Shown: positions 54,990 to 64,000 of the stretch, in pieces
Layout of the letters: each line of letters starts with the position of its first letter
Position numbering within the stretch: the first letter of the stretch is position 1
Source of the DNA: Massospora cicadina
Lineage: Eukaryota; Entomophthoromycota; Entomophthoromycetes; Entomophthorales; Entomophthoraceae
Direction of reading: 5' to 3'
NCBI GenBank assembly: GCA_022478985.1
Contig: JAKSZP010012250.1
Location: 1-64,000 of the forward strand
DNA: 64,000 nt
Made by a program: the position numbers and the translations under genes
The notes under the pieces: generated by a model
Database searches by the model: none
Told to the model about the DNA's origin: nothing
What the model saw: only the letters and a program-made list of their open reading frames with translations

Positions 54990-56612
54990 TCAAGTGTATG
55001 AATAATCTGAGCAGATAAATTGGGGAAATGACTCCTTGATCGCGCTAATAGGTTGAGAAACGTTAGCCTCATCCAACTTCGTTTTGACTAGGTATTCAGG
55101 GCTTTTGGCAGATCTCACTTTCTCAGCTAGTTGTCGTACATAGGGCTGAGCGACCTCACTAACAATTTTGTGATCAATCCCCTTTGCTTGGGCTCGAGTT
55201 ATAGCACTAACATCCAAGTTAATTCCCTGATTGAGTGGATCTGTTGAGTCATCATCCACAAATAGATCAAATATCGATCTCCTCTCACATTATGTCAGGT
55301 GGGACAGGTTTACCAGCAGTGCTAATTTGCCCCTGATATAGACTGCTGGCCCTTTTCCTGAATCTGAACCAGTCTCTTGAGGTTGAACGAGATTTATCTG
55401 ATCCTTCATCTTTCATTCCTGACACTGGGCAATTACATGGCCCGACTTCCCACATTGAAAACAGCGGTTTGCTGATTTTTACGCTCATTATTGAACTTTT
55501 GGTTTACTTTACAACATGACTCAACCCTTGGATTCTTTAGATGGCTTGGCGAATTTGACAATATTTTGGGCCTTCATTTGAATTACTTTAAATGTATGAT
55601 TGGGAGCATCAAACGTGGCCCCAAGCTTCTTCAGATGGTTTACCATCCGAGAGGTTGTTGTTTCAGTCACTAGCGCTGCCACCATAGTCCGATGCAAGTC
55701 TTGGTAGGGCTGAATTGCTGACTGCATGGCTATGCGGGCATCAAAGTCGCTTAACGCATTTGCTCCTGCCAAGATCTGAGCTTCTTGGTAAAAATGGTCA
55801 GCGAAACAAGCCAGAGTCTCATCTTTGAGGAATTGAATACCTATGAACTCTTGTTTTCAATTTATCATCCGAGTAGGGCTTCCAAATTCCAACATAATGG
55901 CAGCTTTGGCTTCCTCATATGACCAATTGTCTCCATGGAGATGAGGAAGCACCAGATTTTGGCAGTCCGTGCTAAGGCAGTTCATCACAGTTAATGCTTT
56001 TTGTCCGTCCGCATAGCCAAATATGGTCATCTCAAATAAGTGGAAGAACGCCGGGGTGTTATACTGGTGAAATGTGGGCAATTTTGGCATATTTCAAAAT
56101 TCCTCAGTCATTCTGCTAATAGGAGATCCTGACCCAGCCACTCGAGAAGCCATAGGAGTGACTTCAGGAGTCATTTCCAACACACCAGCAAATGATTTAG
56201 GCATGTTTCAGGGCGGAGAGGTCTTATTGCTTGGCGTTTCACATGCCTTTGCTTTGGCATCATTCACCTCAAAGTTTTCGCAATCACATTGGTGTTTCTC
56301 CAACTCCTCAATATGCTCAGTCATTTTTGCCATCTTTTCATGAAACTGTCAGATGTGTTCTTAATCCGCTTCCCATTCGGTCTTCTGAGATAAAATTTCT
56401 TTGATGAGTTCTCCCTCTTTCCTCTTTAAAGAGGCAATTTTTCTGCATAGGTCATTATTAACTATTCCTAGTTGTTTGAGTGTTTCCTCCATCTTAATCA
56501 TATGCTCCTTCAATGAACTAACATTGGACTGAGAAGCTGAGCTGAGCACATTCTCATTGACAGCCTGTAGTTCCACCCAGAGCTTTCGAAGCTCCTCCTT
56601 AAAAGACATCAT
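54990..56612 (-). pseudogene. T10 gag
   Basis: The frame 56612-56361 is a coiled-coil-like N-terminus (EELRKLWVELQAVNENVL, EETLKQLGIVNN). The frame 56090-55857 is the capsid-like part (FFHLFEMTIFGYADGQKALT, SYEEAKAAIMLEFG). The frame 55772-55521 follows. The knuckle CFQCGKSGHVIAQC (CX2CX4HX4C, intact) lies at about 55425-55467. The frame 55259-54990 has an acidic start (MDDDSTDPLNQ). Frame changes between the pieces break the gene. Gag forms the particle and binds element RNA. Confidence 0.8.
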
Positions 56613-56644
56613 TTTTTTTAATTGGCTTTCAAAAACTCAACTAC

Positions 56645-56663
56645 CCCCTGTAGTGAGCGCCAA
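56645..56663 (-). promoter_or_regulatory. T10 primer-binding site
   Basis: On the minus strand TTGGCGCTCACTACAGGGG abuts the 5' LTR end (...TTTTAACA). Confidence 0.8.
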
Positions 56664-57649
56664 TGTTAAAATTTTGGGCTTAATTGATCACTTTTCAGCC
56701 CTGAATTTCAACTGCACAGATTTGTGGATTCTGGTGTTGATTGTTTGTTGATAGTTTAGGAATAATATTATTAAGACTATTAATAAGTTCATTGCCCAAA
56801 GCCATGTTGAGAGTAAGTCCAACGCTAAACTGGTGCTTCTTCTTCTTAAAGATCTGGTAGGGAAACTTTCCCTATTCCCTTCTCACAGAGCCAAGCGGAG
56901 ATTCTGATAATGCCAACCTAAGGATATCTGATCCTTGTACCCTTCTCTTAAGAGTAAATGTTAAAACAACCAACGTTTTAAACAACTAAAGCTAACATCA
57001 GTGTCAATTTAACCTTATTAGGGAATTATTTGGGGTTTTCATAGTTAGAATTGGCACACAACTTTTCAACTGTCTGATGAGAATATTTGTGCTCCAATAC
57101 TGGTTTTGACCCTTAGTGTTAGGTACCAAATCTCGTTGGGTACTGTTGCCTTGGGTTTTCTAGGCCGCGTAATCCTCAGGCGTTTGGTGGTCCAAACAAT
57201 TGGTGTTAGGCACATGAAACCAATTGTTTTGACTGATGACGATTCCACATTTCCTCCAGCATTTGAACGTTTTGGTATATTCATATGACCCTAATCCATT
57301 CTGTTCTGAACAATTACCTATAATTCGCTATTGGGGATTATCCCAATATCAAATTATTGCTTAATTTCATTGAGGATAATGCCTGACGAAATTATCACCT
57401 ATTGGCTGCCTCAAAATGCCATTGGGGATAATTTCTGACAAATTTATCATCTGTCAGCGGCCTCAATTATTATTGGGGATGATGCCTGACAATAATTTGC
57501 AGTCAGCGATCTTAAATATCATTGGGTGGAATGCCTGACGATATTCTCATTAGTTTTCTACTATTGCTGACCTTCTATGAATATAAAACTATTTTTAAAT
57601 CGCATATTTGGTCAGAGAGTGGACTATGTGGTCATCTGCAATTCCAAAA
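56664..57649 (-). repeat. T10 5' LTR
   Basis: 986 bp. It is about 98% identical to 44586-45575 up to roughly 57553, after which the last 95 bp are much more diverged (about 75-80%). It is followed by the TSD copy GTTGG. Confidence 0.9.
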
Positions 57650-57654
57650 GTTGG

Positions 57655-58597
57655 TCAGCAAATGCAGTGAAGGTCTCATCTTGGAAAAATCCAACGGTCA
57701 AGAATTTAGCCTTTTTGTGCAACATCTTTGTGGCACCTCCAAACAGCTGCAGCACATTATCATTTACTTCTTTGTATGTAATGGTACTCCTTGAAAGATA
57801 GCAGATGACTTTGTCAGCACTCACAACATCCAAGGCGGATATTAACAAATTAGCTTTATGCCGATCTAAGGCTCCTTCCACTGCAAGCTTGTATTAAAAA
57901 AAACCATAGATATTCCCATCACGATCAAACAGAGGCAGCTTTTCAATGCAAATCTCTTCCTCCCGCTCATAACTGTAACCCTTTGGATCGTACTAAGGAT
58001 TGGGTCAAGGCCATAAGCAGTATCTTGATGAGGAGCTGGACCAGTAGGCCCACCGGCGGACAGTCTGTCCACTGATTCAGTGGTAGCATGGGTCCCTTCA
58101 GTGAGAAGTGCTGCCATTACTTGGGGGAATTGGTTCTCTGATACATAATCATCTCCGTAGTTGCCCTCTTGAGTGGAGTGGTTCATGCTACCTGCAGATT
58201 CAGCAAAAAGATTCTCAACTATGTATTAAGTTTCATATTCACCATATTACAATTCTTCCTTGCAGTCCCTTTTTTCTCGTCCACTTCCCAATGAGGGGGA
58301 TGGGAGGTACCATCCAACTCCACTCTGCATAATGCATCCAGTAGTGTCATCAAGGCATTTAGTAAGTTGCCTGTATTGTTGTCCAAGAATATGCGTCTGA
58401 AAGAATGTGTTGTTGAGCTGGTTCATTAAGTCATTCCACTACTGAATAAGATTATCCTGCTTCTGGAGCACCACGCTTGAGAAAGTTTGAGTTCTGAATA
58501 TTTGGCTGGCGCTGCATGTCATGATGATACCCCATCAAAGCAGGCCTGATGTGACATGATTAGTGACTAGAACTTTTTATTTTTTTAAGTTTAATGG
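57655..58597 (-). pseudogene. T8 gag N-terminal and middle part
   Basis: Frames 58186-57866 and 57881-57624 on the minus strand. The second contains LLISALDVVSADKVICYLSRSTITYKEV and a DETFTAFADQLLELQ block typical of Ty3 gag, and is cut there by T10. The rest of gag resumes left of 44581. The first frame is a less conserved leader and N-terminus. Confidence 0.7.
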
Positions 58598-58598
58598 A

Positions 58599-58617
58599 CC
58601 CCTGTAGTGAGCACCAC
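58599..58617 (-). promoter_or_regulatory. T8 primer-binding site
   Basis: GTGGTGCTCACTACAGGGG on the minus strand, directly after the LTR end ...TTATAACA. Confidence 0.82.
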
Positions 58618-59180
58618 TGTTATAAATCTCAGCGATTTATTTGATTTATTCCATAAGGGTCGCATAGGGTTAGTCCCACTGAGCAACAGACTGATGATGT
58701 GAAGATTGTCAGCCTGCAAAACTAACGGTAATTGAATTAATAAGACATGAAGAAAAAACTCTGACCACATTTTTTATTTAAATTAATAGAGTTAGAATCC
58801 TTATGCTCTTCTCCCCGCTTTCCTATTAACAACTTCCCCCTTCAACTATCCCATTTCGCTTATATATCAGCAACTTTGGTCAATATTGCTCCTTTGGCTT
58901 AGACTATTTAGATCTGCCATATTCTCTTTGGTTCAAGCAGAGTATGCTATTCTAAAAACCCTATTGCCTTAGTTCAAGGCGATCCACTAAATATTTGTTG
59001 AGTGTTGACATCACCTTATTGCTTAATTTGGAGGTGATTAATAGTTATCCTTTTAGACCCAATATTGCCTCATCCCAAGGCGCTTAATTATCTGTACTCT
59101 ATTGATCATGGTTGGCGGATTATAAAAAATCCACTATAGATATTTAGGGCTTATTGTCCAGTCATATCAGAATCTTAACA
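58618..59180 (-). repeat. T8 5' LTR
   Basis: 563 bp, paired with 36315-36877. On the minus strand it starts TGTTAAGATTCTG. Its right edge touches the T11-type LTR, as in the composite block at 37282-39130. Confidence 0.82.
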
Positions 59181-60374
59181 GCCGTGAAAATACTAAGTTC
59201 AATAAGAATGCAAATGCTTAAAATTTTCTATTTATTTTTAGGAATAAAATGGCGGTGTGTAAGTCCCAGGGAACGTCCTCTGGGTGTTGACCGGGCCATT
59301 TTCCCATTTCTGAGAAAGAAGGCACCAAGGAGGATAACTGTACCCCTCATTACTCAGGGCGATCTCGCTCACATAGTAGCTTAGCGCTGGGTAACAGCTC
59401 TCCCATTTCAGATCCCATTTCCAGTACCCACACTAACCTTGGCAGAACTGGTACAAGGAATCAGTGTAATCTGTGCTGAGATAACCAAAATAAAATTAAT
59501 CATAACCAATTTGAGTGGTAATCTACCCAATGCTTGGATTTTAAATGGTCAAAAAAGGTATGAAGACCAATCTATTAGCTGTAATTCCTGACAGTTGCAA
59601 TTTTGTTAACATGACAGTTGGAAAAATCTCTCTCCTCCCAAATCTGGCAGGCATCACCCCCAATGGGCAGCTTCCTGTTGACAAATTGGGCGTTGCGCCC
59701 AATGCAATGCCATGGACCAAACGAACATCCCAGCAACTGAGTATGGGTGGGTTGGGCGTCCTGAATTCATTCCCAACTAAATGGATCCACCCCTATGTGG
59801 GGTGGCCTTGGGGGATTCCCGCTGCTCATCGGGCTAAACGCCATTACACCAACTGTCAGAAACATAGTCAAGCTTTGGTCTAGGCATTCAAGGTCAAACT
59901 GACAGTGACGGCCCACCGCTAAATTTTTTGATGATGGTTCCCAAGGAACTAACCCACCCATTCCCAAATAATTCACCGTTAGGTCAAATTTGAGGGACAT
60001 GATCCCAGCTTTGCTTTCCCCCAAATTGTCTACTATTTAATCAGTCGCATCGCACTGAGAAAATGGTTAGTTGACTTTTTTTCTAAAATTTCCATTAAAA
60101 TGCTTCCCAAAAATTAGTTTTTACAAGTTAAAAATTAAGCCGCCTTATCCACTAACATTCTCATACCCCTCAGGTTTAATGGCCATGTGCATCTGGTACT
60201 TTATTTTGTGCATATATAAAATTCTAGCTCACTGGCTGATCTTGGTGGAACTCTTTCCTGGTTCCATATTCATCATATCAGCAGCAGTGCCCCAAGAATT
60301 CTGGTTTGCCGTTCAGATGCTCTGGCATCTGGGCTGGCAGGCCAGTCTAATTCTTACTTGCTGTTCACCTGACA
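59181..60374 (+). repeat. T11 5' LTR (left border uncertain)
   Basis: It aligns with the reverse complement of 37282-38548 and ends CACCTGACA. The left border is set at the edge of the T8 LTR but could lie a little left (TGTCCAGTC at 59154), since a 15-bp string just inside the T8 LTR also recurs beside the T11-type piece at 38549. No primer-binding site is visible at 60375. Confidence 0.65.
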
Positions 60375-60817
60375 TAATTGATCAACCATTATTTTTAGCC
60401 ATTTTCGCCTTCCTCACATGTATAGGCGTAGCAATGGTCCCTTCTTTCCAACTGAGCCAGGTTGTAAAGAAAATTATCTCTGACTGCATTAGACCAGCTA
60501 CACTCAAACTTCCAAAACCATACCCCATAGTTGCTGTGGCTATTTGCCCATTGGTTTCCCCAGATCCAACCTCCATCTCTTTGGTATCACTGGATTCATT
60601 CACAACTACCAATAAGGAGAACTACGCTTACTTCTTAGTACTCATGAAAATTAGCGTTGGTTCTCATCAAGTCTCCTTTGAGGCCCTGGTGGACACTGGA
60701 GCCACGGTAAATTTTATGAGTGTTGAATTGGCGCAACAATTAAAGCTGGAAATGGATGCGGGGTCCTCAGTGATGGTGGCCTCATCTGCTTATCAGCCCC
60801 CATATTTCGTTCACTGA
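60071..60817 (+). pseudogene. Frame joining LTR end to T11 protease (248 aa)
   Basis: Residues about 35-100 are a hydrophobic stretch encoded by the LTR (GLMAMCIWYFILCIYKILA and similar), also present in the copy at 37284-37529. Residues about 190-248 are protease: VSFEALVDTGATVNFMSVEL, with the catalytic DTG intact. The two parts probably became joined by loss of gag. The frame is not a normal gene of the family; translation of such a fusion is not expected but is possible. Confidence 0.6.
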
Positions 60818-61165
60818 CTGGTACCTTTTTCAATCCACCAGTTTACCTTCTGCGATCGCTTTTTGGCTATGCCAGACTTGCTGTTTCCAGTGATCTTAGG
60901 CGTGGGGTGGTGGCATTGACAAAATGTGAAGATTCACTAGAGTCCAATATGTTCTCGTTTACCAATGATCATTCAGAGGAGAATTCCCTTTGATCAACAC
61001 CCTCAAGAAAGTACAAGGAACCAGCTCTATCACTACCCTAGTCACTTCTGCGAGCATTCCGGCCAATTTCTTTTAAACTTAATGTGCTATCAGAGAATCT
61101 TTAATATGGAAAAGGTGGATTGTCTGCCTAAACACTCCAGGTACAATTGTGGGTTTTGAACGACT

Positions 61166-61838
61166 GTGAAGTTGGTGAACATCAACTGTCCGTTGTATCC
61201 TCATACAGCGGAGGAAGAAATTGCACTCAATACTTGGTTGGATGATATGTTGAAAAAAGGTTGGCTGTTCAAGGAGACCTCACCCATCGCCTCCCCTATC
61301 GTCTTCGCCAAAAAAGTGGATGGTTCCTCTCCGTCCCTGTGTGGATTACGGCCATTTGAATAAAATAACAAATACTGATCCCTACCCATTGCCTCTGGAG
61401 CAGACAATCAGTCAGGCAATCGCCAAATCCTGTTTGTTCTCTAAGCTGGATCTGGTGAACGCCTTCAACCAAATCTGGGTAATGGAAGGACAGGAATGGT
61501 TAACAGCGATCTGGATGAAGCGTGGCATTTTCTACATTCTTGTAATGCCTTTCAGGATGAAGAATGCTCCCGCTACATTCCACCAGATGATCAATAATGC
61601 ATTGGGTGACCTCCAGTTCACTTGTGCTGTTGCATACATCGATGATATTCTGGTTCACTCCCCAACTACAGAACAACACACAATTGACTTGGAAGCAGTG
61701 GTAGTCGCCTTGCATAAAGCAGGGTTGTTTCTCAAAGCTTCCAAGTGTAAGTTTTATAAAGAGGAGGTTACTATCTTCGGGAACCTGGTTCTTAAGGATG
61801 GTGTCATAATCCCTCCTAACAAGCTAGATGTGATCTGA
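61166..61838 (+). pseudogene. T11 reverse transcriptase
   Basis: The frame 61166-61363 is the entry (LNTWLDDMLKKGWL, PIASPIVFAKKVDGS). The frame 61320-61838 (172 aa) is the palm: LRPCVDYGHLNKI, CLFSKLDLVNAFNQI with D44, MKNAPATFHQMINNAL and AYIDDILVHS with D108/D109. All three catalytic aspartates are present. A one-base frame change near 61330 separates the two parts, so the copy is close to intact. Confidence 0.87.
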
Positions 61839-61840
61839 GA

Positions 61841-62335
61841 ATGTCCAACCCCAACTACCAGAAACAATTACAGAGCTTCTTGGGAAACATAATTTTCTTA
61901 AAAAAGTTCTCCCCCACACACTCTCAGCTCGCCACCCCACTCCACCCACTCACAGGGAAAAATGTACCTTTTTGTTGGATGGACGAATGCCAACATGCGT
62001 TTGAGTTGATTAAAGAGGTGTTAATATCCCCTCCCATTTTAAAACAAGCCAATCCCACCAAGCTGTATATTGTTGCATGTGACGCGTCATCAGTAGCTGT
62101 TGGAGCAGTGTTGCTCCAGGAGCATGATGGTTTGGAACACCTGGTCGCCTACTTTTCCCACAAGTTTACCTCTATGGTGCAGTCTTGGGCTATCTATGAC
62201 AAGGAGTTGGCAGCTGTTGCATGGGCCCTAACTTGTTGGAGGTTTCTGTTACAGGGTGCCCAACATGAATTAATGGTTCGCATGGATCACCAGGCCTTGT
62301 TGTACTTTTGTAGACCCCAAAAATTGGCACAATGA
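61841..62335 (+). pseudogene. T11 RNase H
   Basis: A 164-aa frame immediately after RT, separated by a stop (TGA at about 61838). It contains LQSFLGNIIFLKKFSP (connection), then YIVACDASSVAVGAVLL with D81, IYDKELAAVAWALTCWRF with E122, and VRMDHQALLYF with D149, so the acidic active site is complete. It would degrade the RNA template strand. Confidence 0.87.
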
Positions 62336-62446
62336 CAAGCCTGAACCTATCGGGACCTGTGCAGTTTTAACTTCAAATATGAATTTGTAAAAGGTGCACT
62401 AAATGTACTTCCCAATTTTCTCAGCTGCAGCCCTTTCCACAGTTCC

Positions 62447-62906
62447 ATGGATCCGGAGGAAGTGGATCTTATTACTGTGATTACCACCACCCAAATCTTG
62501 TCAATTGTTCCCCATGTCATTTCTTCCGTCGCTCTGGCTCCTGATGCTCCGTTAGTTGCTCAGGTCTTAGCCAGTCAAATGGCCTGCCCTGAGGGTGTGG
62601 AGATGGTCGAGAAGTTATCCCACCAGAAGCCTAAACACTCCCTATACTCACTAAAGGAGGGTCTTATATATTTTAGATCTCGCGTTTGGGTTCCCCCTTC
62701 TTTCTAAAGTGAGGTATTTCGCGCCCATCATGACCCCCACGGTTGGTCACCCTGGTTCTAAGAAATGCATCATTTTGATAAAACGGACCTACAATTGGGC
62801 AGGTTTGACAAAAGAAGTTCCGGGCTGGATCACTGATTGTGTTACTTGTGCTAGGGCCAAGTTGGACCGCTCTGGCAAAAATGGCCTTCTGCATCCCTTA
62901 CGGTAG
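62447..62906 (+). pseudogene. T11 integrase zinc-binding region
   Basis: The frame 62447-62707 is the tether between RNase H and integrase (SLKEGLIYFRSRVWVP). The frame 62709-62906 has the HHCC finger: VGHPGSKKC then WITDCVTCARAK. A frame change and an in-frame stop near 62705 separate them. The finger helps integrase multimerise and bind LTR ends. Confidence 0.78.
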
Positions 62907-63780
62907 GTGGAGGGTCCATGGACATTGGTGTCCATGGATTTTATTGACGAGCTCCCCTATTCTAATGGTTTCACAGTGGTGATGGTAGTGGTGGATCGCT
63001 TTACAAAATTTTCCCTCTTTATCCCCTGCACTTCCATGATTGCATCCAAAGAAACTGCCCATTTTTTCATATGCCTTTGTTTTCAATGTTTGGTCTCCCC
63101 AGGAGATCATCAGCGGATGTGTTTCCCAGTTCACCGCATGGTTTTGGAGTGAACTCCCATCAATTCTGAAAATATCCCCCTGTTGCTCCACGGCATATCA
63201 TCCTCAGTCTGATGGCCAGACTGAGCGGGTCAATCAGGTTCTTGAACAGTACCTGCGTTGCTATGCTACAGCTGTGCAGGATACTTGGGTTGATGATCTC
63301 CCCTTGCACAATTCGCGTACAATAACGGAACTATGCATCCATGGGGTTTTCCCCTTATGAAGCAACGTTGGGTTATAATCCTTCATTTTTGGTCAGAGTA
63401 TGCTTGAGGCCAGAGGTTCAAGCTGCCGCGGACCATGCTTCTCATATTAGATTGGCTCAAAGCTTAGTGGGGGAACACCTCACCAAAGCTATAGACTATT
63501 ACAAGCAGTTTGCAAATTGAAAACATCTTCCAGGTCACGAGTTTACAAAGGGTTCTTACATTATGCTCAACACCCACCACTTAAAAATCCAGGCTCCTTC
63601 CCGCAACTTTGCCAGCAAATGTTCAGGACCCCATTTGGTGGAGGAGGTATTGGGTAATGGGGCATTCTGACTGAAGCTCCCCGTGCATTGGAAGCAGCAT
63701 TCCGTTTTCCATGTTTCCCAGCTGTCGCCCTTCAAGGGTGGAATTCCCACAGAACTGGAACCAATTATCATTGGTAATGA
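62907..63780 (+). pseudogene. T11 integrase core and C-terminal domain
   Basis: The frame 62907-63152 starts VSMDFIDELPYSNGF (first catalytic Asp kept) and VVVDRFTKFSLFIPC. The frame 63040-63360 has EIISGCVSQFTAWF, where ISDxxSQF has Gly in place of the second catalytic Asp, then HPQSDGQTERVNQVLEQYL with the Glu. From 63355 the C-terminal part reads in broken frames to about 63780 (HFLPGHEFTKGSYIMLNTHHL-like text). With Asp lost, this copy could not integrate by itself. Confidence 0.82.
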
Positions 63781-63960
63781 AGAGGAGGCTGAGGTAGAAG
63801 CTGTCCTGGCATCCCGGAAATCCTGACATTCTGTACAATATCTTGTGGCCTGGAAAGGGTATCTGGCCTATGAAAACAATTGGGTCAAGGCGCGTGATTG
63901 TGCAAATTGCATGGACCTGGTTGATGCGTTCCATTTATCCCACCCAAAAGCTCCTCAAAC
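63780..63960 (+). pseudogene. T11 chromodomain
   Basis: Plus-strand text gives EVEAVLASRKS, a stop, then VQYLVAWKGYLAYENNWVKA and RDCANCMDLVDAFHLSHP. The aromatic-cage region and the terminal helix are recognisable and parallel T1. A chromodomain would direct integration to marked chromatin. The single stop (TGA near 63825) breaks it. Confidence 0.8.
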
Positions 63961-64000
63961 CCCCCCCAAAAAAATCGCAACTATTAAGTCAATCAAATTA

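Larger units (their letters stand above)
44586..57649 (-). mobile_element. T10: Ty3 element in T8 gag, carrying LINE L2; TSD GTTGG
   Basis: LTRs at 44586-45575 (3') and 56664-57649 (5') are about 98% identical over most of their length. GTTGG is found at 44581-44585 and 57650-57654. A primer-binding site abuts the right LTR and the purine tract CAAGAAGGGGATG (minus strand, 45576-45588) abuts the left one. Without the LINE it is about 7.8 kb. Gag, CCHC knuckle, protease, RT, RNase H and integrase read from right to left, with several breaks. No chromodomain was seen. Confidence 0.9.
36315..59180 (-). mobile_element. T8: Ty3 element, split by T9, T10 and a composite LTR block
   Basis: 563-bp LTRs lie at both ends (36315-36877 and 58618-59180), each TGTT...AACA on the minus strand. 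A primer-binding site abuts the right LTR and a purine tract abuts the left one, fixing the minus orientation. Gag, knuckle, protease, RT, RNase H and integrase remnants follow from right to left, interrupted by T10 (44586-57649), T9 (39782-41236) and a block at 37282-39130. The flanks CCTGT (36310-36314) and GCCGT (59181-59185) do not form a good TSD. T8 shares its family with T2. Confidence 0.82.
59181..64000 (+). mobile_element. T11: chromovirus, runs out of the window
   Basis: A plus-strand Ty3 element with protease, RT, RNase H, integrase and chromodomain in order. It belongs to the same broad group as T1 (similar RT, integrase and chromodomain) and is better preserved. Only about 280 bp separate the LTR end from the protease, so gag is missing or unrecognisable. 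The 3' LTR is beyond position 64000. Confidence 0.85.

Noticed and set aside
36310..59185. TSD of T8
   Set aside because: CCTGT on the left and GCCGT on the right agree at only some positions, and the right flank is T11 LTR. I do not count it as a TSD.
60071..60480. Envelope-like gene upstream of T11 protease
   Set aside because: The hydrophobic part is LTR sequence, as shown by the copy at 37282-38548. There is no signal peptide followed by an ectodomain and no glycosylation pattern. An envelope gene would lie after integrase.

Overview
This 64 kb window is eukaryotic DNA built almost entirely of transposable elements. I see no host gene, no rRNA gene, no working tRNA gene and no CRISPR array. 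Almost every reading frame longer than about 100 codons belongs to a retroelement, and most are broken by stops, frameshifts or later insertions. The host is probably a fungus with a large repeat-rich genome, possibly an early-diverging lineage. That rests on the style of the Ty3-type pol genes, on chromodomains at the integrase C-terminus, and on an L1/Tad-like LINE with a CCHC ORF1 and a zf-RVT tail. It is an inference, and a lineage outside fungi is not excluded.

Names used below: T1-T11 are LTR elements, L1/L2 LINE copies, S1/S2 SINEs. Left part: L1 (3' end only, 1-302) lies in the 5' LTR of T1 (303-6681, chromovirus). T1 lies in T2 (to about 11395), which also carries a solo LTR (8813-9674) with target-site duplication (TSD) GTATA. 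Positions 11396-14880 are AT-rich and mostly unassigned.

First nest (about 14890-32640): T3, an old minus-strand Ty3 element, carries S1 between its RT and RNase H parts and is split by T4 (16208-31129, TSD GTCAT). T4 has about 950-bp LTRs around only 235 bp of internal DNA. Its left LTR is split by T5 (16734-29515), and T5 is split near its 3' end by T6 (22296-28536, TSD CCTCT). S2 sits in the right flank of T4. Positions 32640-36314 hold degraded retroelement DNA, including a priming-site-like motif and a gag zinc-knuckle relic (T7).

Second nest (36315-59180): T8 on the minus strand has 563-bp LTRs at both ends. It contains a rearranged composite LTR block (37282-39130), a small non-autonomous LTR element T9 (39782-41236, TSD TTTAG) and T10 (44586-57649, TSD GTTGG). 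T10 itself carries the near-complete LINE L2 (46087-51357) flanked by a 16-bp TSD. At the right edge T11, a second chromovirus, runs out of the window with recognisable PR, RT, RNase H, integrase and chromodomain but no visible gag.

The order of events follows from the nesting: T3 before T4 before T5 before T6, and T8 before T9/T10 before L2. Observations most worth checking are the composite head-to-head LTR unit found twice, the two SINEs, the two non-autonomous LTR elements, a primer-binding motif shared by seven families, a hydrophobic ORF kept inside T1-type LTRs, and a mosaic LTR in T10.
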